In this document: in pieces, positions 16,730 to 23,813 of the stretch
Layout of the letters: each line of letters opens with the position of its first letter
Numbering within the stretch: position 1 is the stretch's first letter
The notes under the pieces: model-generated
What the model saw: only the letters and a program-made list of their open reading frames with translations
Told to the model about the DNA's origin: nothing
The model's database searches: none
Made by a program: the position numbers and the translations under genes
NCBI RefSeq assembly: GCF_024138395.1
Contig: NZ_JAMYDU010000012.1
Coordinates: forward strand, 62,001 to 126,000
DNA: 64,000 bases
Direction: 5' to 3'
From: Pseudomonas mandelii
GTDB lineage: Bacteria; Pseudomonadota; Gammaproteobacteria; Pseudomonadales; Pseudomonadaceae

Positions 16730-17579
16730 GGCGGGTTCCTTCACGGGTGAAACGGTCGAAGTGTTCGCGCTCGGTCCGAGCCATCCACTGGTTCAAGGTC
16801 CAGAGGTCGGCCACTGGCATATTGGTGAAGGGCAAGTGATGCAGATAACCGTCGGCACCGAACTCCGGGGTCAGGGTGCTGACCGGGTAGCCACGCTGAA
16901 GCTGAGAGGTCCAGACGGCCTCCCAGTGGCGCTGGTGAAACGCCAGTTCACGGGCATATTCCGGGGCGGCGGGATGGGGGACTTGCGGGCCCTGGTCATA
17001 GCCGACCCGGGCCTGGATGTGATGCACGCGTTCGACGAAGGCCGAAAGATCGTCGGCCGGATCGTCCAACAGTCGCTCGCAGCACACCACCCAATGACTG
17101 ATGTCACTGGTGAAACGCAGTCCCGGCAGTTGGCGGATCAGTTCCAGGGTCACCCAAGGGCTGTATAGGGAACGGGCGCGGTGAGTCTCGAAACTGCAGA
17201 ACACCCCATGCCTGGCGGCCAGCTCCATGGCCTGGCCGAAGAATTCGACCTGCAATGCCTGCGGCCAGCGGTCGTTGCCTGCCAGCAGATTGACGAAACG
17301 TGGGGTCAGCTCCGAGGCCCAGCCCAGTTTGCGATCAATGTCGGCCAAGTGTTGGGTGGGCGTGGCGTTCTGGTCGGGCAATACATCGTAAGCACTGAAC
17401 AGCGTGCAGATATAGGGAACCTGATTGCTGCGCAGGAAAGCGTCGAACTCGCTACGCTCATCGGCCTGCAGCGGCAGGCGTGCTTCGATGCCATCGAAGC
17501 CGGCGGCGAGCAATTCATCCAGGGCTTGTGCCTTGCTGGCGGTATAGCCCCACAACGTGCGGAAAATCTCTAGCTTCAT
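16722..17579 (-). CDS. TIM-barrel enzyme of the sugar phosphate isomerase/epimerase (AP_endonuc_2) superfamily
   Basis: A 285-residue protein with the divalent-metal pattern of xylose-isomerase-like barrels: Glu in GIEARLPL, Glu and His in FETHRARS, Asp and His in SDISHWV, and a final Glu in TPEFGADGY. The ATG at 17579 with GAGAGGAA is chosen; nine further codons upstream are open but lack a ribosome site. It is the first gene of the operon with the oxygenase and the ABC importer. Homologues include hydroxypyruvate isomerases, inosose dehydratases and epimerases. No specific activity can be assigned. Confidence 0.8.
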   Translation of the reverse strand: MKLEIFRTLWGYTASKAQALDELLAAGFDGIEARLPLQADERSEFDAFLRSNQVPYICTLFSAYDVLPDQNATPTQHLADIDRKLGWASELTPRFVNLLAGNDRWPQALQVEFFGQAMELAARHGVFCSFETHRARSLYSPWVTLELIRQLPGLRFTSDISHWVVCCERLLDDPADDLSAFVERVHHIQARVGYDQGPQVPHPAAPEYARELAFHQRHWEAVWTSQLQRGYPVSTLTPEFGADGYLHHLPFTNMPVADLWTLNQWMARTEREHFDRFTREGTRHE

Positions 17580-17807
17580 GCATTCCTCTCGACTGCGTCG
17601 GGCCACTAGCGGATTGGGCTGGTGGCGTTACTGGGCAGTCGAAAGGGGATGCTGCGGGCTGCTGCTCTGATGGCGTCAGTCCCGTGGGGAAGGATCCTAA
17701 GATCATGTCGGCAAATGATTGAATAGGCTGCAGCAAATAGTTAGTTCAGAAATTTATGAACTAACCATGCCGGGTTTTCTTGCGCTGTGTAAGCCGCAAT
17801 GCGATCC

Positions 17808-17952
17808 GTAGCAGCTGTCGAGCTTGCGAGGCTGCGTTCGGCTGCGAAGCAGTCGTGAATCCGGCTGATGCGGTCTGCCTGACACACCGCGATTTCTGGT
17901 TTTACGACTGCTGCGCAGCCGAACGCAGCCTCGCAAGCTCGGCAGCTGCTAC
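17808..17952. repeat. Inverted-repeat element, copy 1 (REPIN/MITE-like)
   Basis: Two arms of about 49 bp (17808-17856 and 17904-17952) are near-perfect inverted copies, starting GTAGCAGCTG and ending CAGCTGCTAC, around a 47-bp spacer. The same element, in the opposite orientation and with a matching spacer, is at 47480-47610. It occupies the gap between the minus-strand amino-acid operon and the nitrate units. The rest of 17580-18115 shows no convincing gene. Such repeats are common in the P. fluorescens group. Confidence 0.8.
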
Positions 17953-18115
17953 AAAGAGTGCGACCAGTGCTGATGGGCACGAACCAGAACAGAGCACTGC
18001 GGCTCAGCCATTCCCGCGACTGGTGCGTTGATCGCCTGTTCTGCCTTCCGCTGCCTTATAGCCATCCCCTTTCACCGCGTGGGCGACAGGCCGATTCTTT
18101 GTCGAGTGCGAAGGC

Positions 18116-18131
18116 TGGCAAACAACTTGCT
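18116..18131 (+). promoter_or_regulatory. Sigma-54 promoter of the chemoreceptor/NIT unit
   Basis: TGGCAAACAACTTGCT matches the RpoN consensus TGGCACGN4TTGCW in 14 of the 16 positions, with GG and GC 10 nt apart. Transcription would begin near 18142, just before the first leader hairpin at 18151. RpoN control fits nitrogen-limitation (NtrC) regulation. Confidence 0.75.
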
Positions 18132-18150
18132 TGGCTCTGGTCAAGCCTGA

Positions 18151-18237
18151 GCCATCAATGACGATGGCTTCGCAAATATCCCGGACAACGGCGTCCGCTT
18201 CCCTGCACATTGCGGCAGGAGAGCGTGCGCCGTTTTT
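18151..18237 (+). promoter_or_regulatory. ANTAR-type (NasT-like) antiterminator leader, unit 1
   Basis: P1 hairpin is GCCATC-AATGAC-GATGGC (18151-18168) and P2 is CGGAC-AACGGC-GTCCG (18182-18197). Both have hexaloops with A at position 1 and G at position 4, the ANTAR protein signature. The P2 loop and 3' arm also form the 5' arm of a terminator that pairs AACGGCG with CGCCGTT (18228-18234), followed by a T run to 18237. P2 and the terminator are mutually exclusive, as in NasR/NasT leaders. No ANTAR gene lies in the window. Confidence 0.85.
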
Positions 18238-18268
18238 GCTTTCATCCTGGCATTAGAAGGAAATCCAC

Positions 18269-19462
18269 ATGCCTGCTCAAGGAATGCACCCCACGGGTCA
18301 TGCCATCGTTAATCTGCGCAGCGATGGCAGCAAATCGCACCCGGTCGGCATACCAGTCGCCAAGGCATTGTTCGAACCCGGTATGGCCCTGCTCGAACGC
18401 AGTAGAACCGGTTTCTGGTTACCGCTTGGACTGGCCCTCGGCGCCTGCGGTCTCGCACTGGCCGAACAGCCCGCAAGCGCACTGACTCTGATACCTGGCG
18501 TCCTCTATCTGGGCTGCGCCTGGCACCGGCGCGAGCGTCATCAACGCCATCTACAGAGATTCTGGGACACTGAACTTGCACAACTGCTGCGCAGCTCCCG
18601 GGATGCCGACCCAGCGACGCTCCTGGTGGCCGCCAGCATGCAACTGCGCAACAACGAACGCTTACGCAGCGAAGTACAGTTCGCCAGCCGCGCCCTGGAG
18701 CAAATGGCTCAACAGGCCCGCGACCAAGGTGAAGAACAAAGCCAACGAATCGCCATGATCGCTGCCGCCAGCGAGCAGATCGATCAGACCTTGCACAGTA
18801 TCGATGCCTTGGCCCAAGGTGCGTTGGCGGCCTTCGCCAACGCCCATACCATGAGCGACGCCGGTTGTCTGGAGGCGCGCTCGGTGGGTGACAGCATGCG
18901 CTCCATTCAGCACAGCCTGGGCAATACTGCACACGCCGTGGAAGCGTTGCTGCAGCGCACTACCGCAGTTGAAAGCACCGTCACTAGCATCCAGGCACTG
19001 GCCAGGCAGACCCAGTTGCTGGCGCTCAATGCCTCCATCGAGGCTGCCCGCGCGGGTGAGCACGGTCGCGGTTTCGCCGTGGTCGCCGATGAGGTCCGCA
19101 GCCTGGCCCAAGCCACCGACCGGGCGACCAACGAAATCACCACGGCGGCGACGGCGATCGCCACAGCCGTGCGCCAGGTGGATGGCGAGGTCAAGGAACA
19201 CCGCGACCTGCTGGCTGCCGGTAGCCGACAGAGCGAGCAACTCGCCGCCAACCTCGACGACCTGGCTCAACATAGCCAAGTCAATCTGCAACACCTCGGC
19301 GCCATGCAACAGGCGCTCAGCGAGCACCAACAAGCCAACCATGCCCTCAGCGAACAGTTGCAACAGGTCAATGGGGCGGTGCAGGAACAGAGCGCGCAGA
19401 CCCATGTGCTGCACGATCTGACTCGTTATCTCAACCAGCTCACCGTCGGAAGCCGCCCATGA
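18269..19462 (+). CDS. Chemoreceptor (MCP) without a periplasmic sensor domain
   Basis: A 397-residue protein. Two closely spaced hydrophobic segments (about 49-66 and 70-86) form a membrane hairpin with almost no periplasmic loop, and a long cytoplasmic coiled-coil signalling domain follows. The MCP tip is clear at 241-280 (QTQLLALNASIEAARAGE then HGRGFAVVADEVRSLAQ). There is no PAS, HAMP or Cache domain and no C-terminal CheR tether. The ATG has an AAGGAAAT site. Its stop overlaps the ATG of the NIT-like gene (ATGA), so the two are translationally coupled. With the sigma-54/ANTAR leader and the nitrate importer next to it, I infer that it receives its signal from the partner NIT protein. 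Confidence 0.85.
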   Translation: MPAQGMHPTGHAIVNLRSDGSKSHPVGIPVAKALFEPGMALLERSRTGFWLPLGLALGACGLALAEQPASALTLIPGVLYLGCAWHRRERHQRHLQRFWDTELAQLLRSSRDADPATLLVAASMQLRNNERLRSEVQFASRALEQMAQQARDQGEEQSQRIAMIAAASEQIDQTLHSIDALAQGALAAFANAHTMSDAGCLEARSVGDSMRSIQHSLGNTAHAVEALLQRTTAVESTVTSIQALARQTQLLALNASIEAARAGEHGRGFAVVADEVRSLAQATDRATNEITTAATAIATAVRQVDGEVKEHRDLLAAGSRQSEQLAANLDDLAQHSQVNLQHLGAMQQALSEHQQANHALSEQLQQVNGAVQEQSAQTHVLHDLTRYLNQLTVGSRP

Positions 19463-20106
19463 ACCTACAACTCGGCACAACACTTGATGCTGGGCAATCC
19501 CGACGAGTCCGTCTGCCACAGGCTGACACCGGACTAAGACAGGCTCTTTTGCTGGGTCTCGACCTGCTGCAAGGTCTGCAGCAGCATCGTGGTCTCGGCG
19601 GACAAACCACCCGCGAGGCGCAACAGCGTTGCCAGGCACTGGGTCACGCGCTCGACCAACGCTGGAGGGAGTGGCCGTATTCCGCACAGTGCCAGGTCTG
19701 GAATGCATTACGCCGCAACCCTGCGGATTTCGATGGGCATTGCCGGTTGCTACAAGACCTGCTCGGCGCCATCCAGCACCTCGAACTGCAACGCTGTGCG
19801 CTCAACCTGACACCCCCGAGCATCGCCGGACGCTGCTGGGAGCTTGAAGAGTTGGGACGACTGCGCGGTCTGTCGGTACGCGCCGCCGCCCATCGAAGTT
19901 GCCCATTGGAAATGCTGATTCAATTGCAGTACCTGCACGAACGCCTGCTCAAGCATGCCCCCCGTTCGCTGCACACTGCTCTCGAACGGCTGCAGCGCTG
20001 CCTGATCGGTACAACGACTGTGTCTATTACCCCGGCGGAGTGCTACGCCCTCCTCACCCCATTGCTCGACGAACGCCTGGACGCTATCCGTCGGGAGCTG
20101 AACTGA
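19459..20106 (+). CDS. NIT-like (nitrate/nitrite-sensing) soluble protein
   Basis: A 215-residue, wholly helical protein with no signal peptide or membrane segment. The N-terminal LLQGLQQHRGLGGQ resembles the first NIT-domain helix (LQ.ERG.S), and ELEELGRLRGLSVRAA resembles the arginine-bearing fourth helix of NasR-type NIT domains, which bind nitrate or nitrite. Its ATG overlaps the chemoreceptor stop by 4 bp. Assignment to the NIT family rests on pattern and context, not on a profile search; an unrelated helical adaptor is the alternative. Expected location is the cytoplasm, as nitrate-responsive partner of the upstream MCP (inference). Confidence 0.65.
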   Translation: MNLQLGTTLDAGQSRRVRLPQADTGLRQALLLGLDLLQGLQQHRGLGGQTTREAQQRCQALGHALDQRWREWPYSAQCQVWNALRRNPADFDGHCRLLQDLLGAIQHLELQRCALNLTPPSIAGRCWELEELGRLRGLSVRAAAHRSCPLEMLIQLQYLHERLLKHAPRSLHTALERLQRCLIGTTTVSITPAECYALLTPLLDERLDAIRRELN

Positions 20107-20310
20107 GGCTTGACGCCATTCGACTTCGCAACGGTGCCGAGGAGAGCCGTTTTAGTTCACCTCGCACAGAAGCTGCCCAACAAACGATCAGTGCTTCGCT
20201 CCTCTTGGCTCTATGCCCCCTTCGATTTCTTCCTGGAAGACATCACAGAATCACCTCAAGTCATTGTTCCTATTGACTTTTAGAGCATAAAAAAAGATCG
20301 AACATGAACT

Positions 20311-20326
20311 TGGCAAGCCCTTTGCT
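20311..20326 (+). promoter_or_regulatory. Sigma-54 promoter of the nitrate transporter operon
   Basis: TGGCAAGCCCTTTGCT has the RpoN -24 GG and -12 GC with a 10-nt gap and TTGC context. The expected start is near 20338, 10 nt before the first leader hairpin. It is the second such promoter/leader pair within 2.2 kb. Confidence 0.78.
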
Positions 20327-20347
20327 ACTGCTGTCTTACAGATTCAT

Positions 20348-20435
20348 GCGGCGCGCCAATGGCGGCGTGCTGCACTTCCGGACAACGGCGTCCGCCAGGC
20401 CCCTCTATCGAGGGTGCCTGGCGCACGCCGTTTTT
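20348..20435 (+). promoter_or_regulatory. ANTAR-type (NasT-like) antiterminator leader, unit 2
   Basis: P1 has 10-bp arms GCGGCGCGCC/GGCGTGCTGC (20348-20373) with hexaloop AATGGC, and P2 is CGGAC-AACGGC-GTCCG (20379-20394). Both loops have A1 and G4. A strong competing terminator pairs 20384-20400 with 20416-20432 and runs into T's (20431-20435). P2 is identical to that of unit 1. It precedes nrtA by 26 bp. It should allow read-through only when an ANTAR protein such as NasT is free, i.e. with nitrate or nitrite present. Confidence 0.88.
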
Positions 20436-20461
20436 GTTTGCCCCTCAAAAAGGATGTGGTT

Positions 20462-21748
20462 ATGACTGATGAGCGTGACTTGCAACATCCGGTACACCCC
20501 GGCCGACGCACCTTCCTCAAGCAATCCCTGGTGGCGGCCGGCACTGTCGCCGGGATCACCGCCCTCGACATGGCCGTGCCGAGCTTGCTGCGCAGCGCGG
20601 TCTGGGCCGCTGGCAGCGATGCGCCGGAGAAAGCTGCGCTGAAGGTCGGCTTCATTCCACTCACCGATTGCGCGTCAGTGGTGGTCGCGGCAACCCAGGG
20701 TTTCGGCGAAAAATACGGTCTCACTATCACCCCGAGCAAAGAGGCATCCTGGGCCGGCGTTCGCGACAAACTGCTCAACGGCGAACTGGATGCTGCGCAT
20801 GTGCTCTACGGCCTGATCTATGGTGTGCAACTGGGCATCGGCGGGCCGCAGAAAGATATGGCCATGCTCATGGGACTGAACCAGAACGGCCAGGCGATCA
20901 CCCTCTCCAAGCAGTTGCAGCAAGCGGGCGTGACCAATGGCGAACAACTGGCAGCCAAGGTCAAGCAAGGCGGCACGCCACTGACTTTCGCCCAGACGTT
21001 CCCCACCGGCACCCATGCCATGTGGCTCAATTACTGGCTCGCCAGCCTCGGCATTAACCCGATGAGCGACGTGAAAACCATTGTGGTGCCACCGCCGCAG
21101 ATGGTCGCCAACATGCGTGTGGGCAACATGGACGGCTTCTGTGTCGGCGAGCCTTGGGGAGCCCGGGCGATCGCCGACAACATCGGCTTCACCGCCCTGA
21201 CCACCCAAAAGCTCTGGCCGGACCATCCGGAAAAAATCCTTGGCACCACCCGTGCCTTCGTCGAGCAATACCCTAATACCGCCCGTGCGCTGACCATGGC
21301 GGTGCTCGACGCCAGCCGATTCATCGAGGCCAGCGTCGAGAACAAGAAAAGCACCGCCCAACTGATCGCCGGCAAGGCCTATGTGAATGCGCCCGTCGAA
21401 GTGATCGAGCAACGCTTCCTCGGCCACTATGAGGACGGGCTGGGCAATCAATGGACGGACGCGCATGCGATGTCCTTCTGCAAGGACGGCAGCGTCAACT
21501 ATCCCTACCTGTCGGACGGCATGTGGTTCCTCACTCAGTTCCGCCGTTGGGGCCTGCTCAAGGAAGATGTGGATTACGCCGGCGTGGCCAAGTCCATCAA
21601 CCAGACCAAACTCTACGGCGAAGCCGCCAGCCAGCTTGGCCTGACCATACCGGGCAGTCCGCTGCGCAGTAGCACCCTGATCGACGGCAAGGTCTGGGAC
21701 GGCTCCAATCCGGCCGCCTATGCCAACTCCTTCACCATCAAAGCCTGA
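20462..21748 (+). CDS. nrtA: Nitrate ABC transporter substrate-binding protein (NrtA/CmpA family)
   Basis: A 428-residue binding protein with a twin-arginine signal (GRRTFLK, Arg15-Arg16, then a hydrophobic AAGTVAGITAL stretch), so export by Tat. The mature part begins LKVGFIPLTDCASVVVA and carries NrtA/NasF/CmpA features such as ASWAGVRDKLLNGELDAAH, QTFPTGTHAMWLNYWL and GEPWGARA. Length is normal for the family. The start ATG at 20462 has an AAGGA site. It is first in an operon with permease and ATPase. Nitrate or nitrite is the expected ligand; bicarbonate or cyanate relatives exist, but the ANTAR leader argues for nitrate. Confidence 0.88.
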   Translation: MTDERDLQHPVHPGRRTFLKQSLVAAGTVAGITALDMAVPSLLRSAVWAAGSDAPEKAALKVGFIPLTDCASVVVAATQGFGEKYGLTITPSKEASWAGVRDKLLNGELDAAHVLYGLIYGVQLGIGGPQKDMAMLMGLNQNGQAITLSKQLQQAGVTNGEQLAAKVKQGGTPLTFAQTFPTGTHAMWLNYWLASLGINPMSDVKTIVVPPPQMVANMRVGNMDGFCVGEPWGARAIADNIGFTALTTQKLWPDHPEKILGTTRAFVEQYPNTARALTMAVLDASRFIEASVENKKSTAQLIAGKAYVNAPVEVIEQRFLGHYEDGLGNQWTDAHAMSFCKDGSVNYPYLSDGMWFLTQFRRWGLLKEDVDYAGVAKSINQTKLYGEAASQLGLTIPGSPLRSSTLIDGKVWDGSNPAAYANSFTIKA

Positions 21749-21762
21749 CCGGAGTCACCGCC

Positions 21763-22614
21763 ATGAACGCACCCCTCAAGTTGCCAGCGTCGCCCACCGC
21801 TACGGCGAATACCCCGCCAGAGCGTCGCGCCCCCCTCCTGAGCGGGTTGCGTCAACGCGCCAGGGATGGCATTGCCCCCGTATTGGGTATCGCCCTGTTT
21901 CTCGCCGTCTGGGCGTTGATAGCTGCGCGTAGCGAAGGCCTGCCCGGCCCGCTGGCGACCTGGTATTCGGCTCTGGAGTTGTTCCGCTCCCCCTTCTACG
22001 ATAACGGTCCGAACGACATGGGCATCGGCTGGAACGTGCTGGCATCCCTTGGCCGAGTCGGCATCGGTTTCGGCCTTGCCGCCCTGCTCGGTATTCCGCT
22101 GGGCTTCGCCATTGGCCGCTTCGCCTTTCTCGGCGGCATGTTCGCGCCGATCATCAGTCTGCTACGTCCAGTCTCGCCGTTGGCCTGGTTGCCAATCGGC
22201 CTGCTGGTGTTCAAGGCCGCCGGCCCGGCATCGATCTGGGTGATCTTCATCAGCTCTATCTGGCCGATCATCCTCAACACCGCCGCCGGGGTCGCCAGCG
22301 TGCCGCAGGATTATCTGAACGTCGCGCGGGTGCTCAAGCTCAGCGAATGGAAGGTGTTCACCCATATCCTGTTTCCTTCGGTGCTGCCGCATCTGATGAC
22401 CGGTATTCGCCTGTCCATCGGCGTGGCGTGGCTGGTGATCGTCGCCGCGGAAATGCTCACTGGCGGTGTCGGTCTGGGCTTCTGGGTGTGGGACGAATGG
22501 AACAACCTCAACGTCGAGCACATTCTCATCGCCATCATCATCGTCGGTCTGGTCGGTCTGCTGCTTGAGCAGGGCCTACTGTGGATCGCCAAACGTTTTG
22601 ACTACAGCAACTGA
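21763..22614 (+). CDS. nrtB: Nitrate ABC transporter permease
   Basis: A 283-residue inner-membrane permease of the NrtB/SsuC/TauC class. It has about six membrane segments and the EAA-like loop GVASVPQDYLNVARVLKLS followed by FPSVLPHLMTGIRLSIGVAW. It starts 14 bp after the binding-protein gene and is followed by the ATPase gene after 65 bp. It forms the transmembrane part of the importer with the adjacent ATPase. Confidence 0.88.
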   Translation: MNAPLKLPASPTATANTPPERRAPLLSGLRQRARDGIAPVLGIALFLAVWALIAARSEGLPGPLATWYSALELFRSPFYDNGPNDMGIGWNVLASLGRVGIGFGLAALLGIPLGFAIGRFAFLGGMFAPIISLLRPVSPLAWLPIGLLVFKAAGPASIWVIFISSIWPIILNTAAGVASVPQDYLNVARVLKLSEWKVFTHILFPSVLPHLMTGIRLSIGVAWLVIVAAEMLTGGVGLGFWVWDEWNNLNVEHILIAIIIVGLVGLLLEQGLLWIAKRFDYSN

Positions 22615-22679
22615 ACCGACATGCGCGCCGGTGTTTGGGTTGCCCGCACCTGACGCTTACCCGATGCAGGAGAACCGAG

Positions 22680-23471
22680 ATGACAAAATTCGTCGAGCTG
22701 ACCCAGGTCAGCAAACACTTCGACACCAAAAAAGGCCGCTTCCAGGCCCTCAGCAACGTCAACCTGAGTATTGCCCGCGGCGAGTTCGTCTCATTGATCG
22801 GCCATTCCGGCTGTGGCAAATCCACCGTGCTGAACCTGATCGCCGGTCTGCTGGAAGCCAATGGCGGCGGCTTGATATGCAACGGTCGCGAGATCGACGG
22901 TCCTGGCCCTGAACGCGCAGTGGTATTTCAAAACCACAGCCTCTTACCCTGGCTGACTTGTTTCGGCAATGTGCACCTGGCCGTGGAGAAGGTATTCGGC
23001 AAACGCGAAAACAAAGCCGCGCTGAAGGCGCGTACCGAGGCGGCGCTGACAATGGTCGGACTTGAGCATGCCATGCACAAGCACCCCAACGAGATTTCCG
23101 GGGGCATGAAGCAGCGTGTCGGTATCGCCCGCGCGCTGGCCATGGAGCCGAAAATACTGCTGATGGACGAACCCTTCGGCGCGCTCGACGCCCTCACCCG
23201 CGCGCACCTTCAGGACGAGCTGCTGCGTATCGTCGCAGCCACTCAAAGCACCGTGGTGATGGTCACCCATGATGTCGATGAGGCCGTGCTGCTCTCCGAT
23301 CGCATCGTGATGATGACCAACGGGCCGGCGGCCACCGTCGGCGAGATCCTCAGCGTTGGCCTGGCAAAACCGCGCAACCGCCTGGTGCTGGCCAACGACC
23401 CCGAGTACCACCGTTATCGCACGACGGTCCTCGAGTTTCTCTACCATCGCCAGCAAATGCCGGCGGCTTGA
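22680..23471 (+). CDS. nrtD: Nitrate ABC transporter ATPase
   Basis: A 263-residue ATPase of the NrtD/SsuB/TauB class with Walker A GHSGCGKST, Q-loop VVFQNHSLLPWLT, signature ISGGMKQRV and Walker B ILLMDEPFGALD, plus the switch His in VMVTHDVDEA. The ATG at 22680 follows a GGAG site; the 15 extra codons upstream are unlikely. It completes the NrtABD-type importer. No nitrate reductase gene follows; 23472-23651 holds only a REP-like sequence. Confidence 0.88.
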   Translation: MTKFVELTQVSKHFDTKKGRFQALSNVNLSIARGEFVSLIGHSGCGKSTVLNLIAGLLEANGGGLICNGREIDGPGPERAVVFQNHSLLPWLTCFGNVHLAVEKVFGKRENKAALKARTEAALTMVGLEHAMHKHPNEISGGMKQRVGIARALAMEPKILLMDEPFGALDALTRAHLQDELLRIVAATQSTVVMVTHDVDEAVLLSDRIVMMTNGPAATVGEILSVGLAKPRNRLVLANDPEYHRYRTTVLEFLYHRQQMPAA

Positions 23472-23575
23472 AAACGGAGTCCGAGGAAGCCCCCGGTAGG
23501 AGGTGCAAGTAAAGCCCGGACAACTCGTCCCTTCACCGTAGATTCGCTACTATGTTCGTCCCGCTTCGCAGCCGA

Positions 23576-23600
23576 GCGGGAGCAAGTTCCCTCGCCACAG
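23576..23600. repeat. REP-like sequence
   Basis: GCGGGAGCAAGTTCCCTCGC and flanks match the common Pseudomonas REP core. It lies in the 342-bp gap 23472-23813 between the converging nitrate and siderophore operons; the only other element seen there is the terminator. Confidence 0.5.
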
Positions 23601-23651
23601 TGGATGCCTCGCCCACAGAGTGGGGCGTTGCCACCGACGCGTTCATAAAGC

Positions 23652-23686
23652 AAAAAAAACGCCTGAAACCTTCTCGGTTTCAGGCG
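23652..23686 (-). terminator. Rho-independent terminator of the siderophore receptor gene
   Basis: Perfect 11-bp stem (CGCCTGAAACC, 23660-23670; GGTTTCAGGCG, 23676-23686) with a 5-nt loop. The A run at 23652-23659 gives a U run on minus-strand transcripts, so it ends the receptor gene that stops at 23814. Confidence 0.85.
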
Positions 23687-23813
23687 TCCTGGCCTGTTCA
23701 TTCCTGATGTTCGACTGGCGTCATTGAGCGTTGGCCTGATCGCAGCGAGGCAGGCTTTGTGCCACGCAGTCGCGAACAACGTGTTGTTTTATCGAGGATC
23801 CTTCCCGGCAAAT

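Noticed and set aside
18000..18060. Possible NtrC site (TGGTGC near 18020) upstream of the sigma-54 promoter
   Set aside because: Only one half-site is recognisable; no symmetric GCACCA-N5-TGGTGC pattern.
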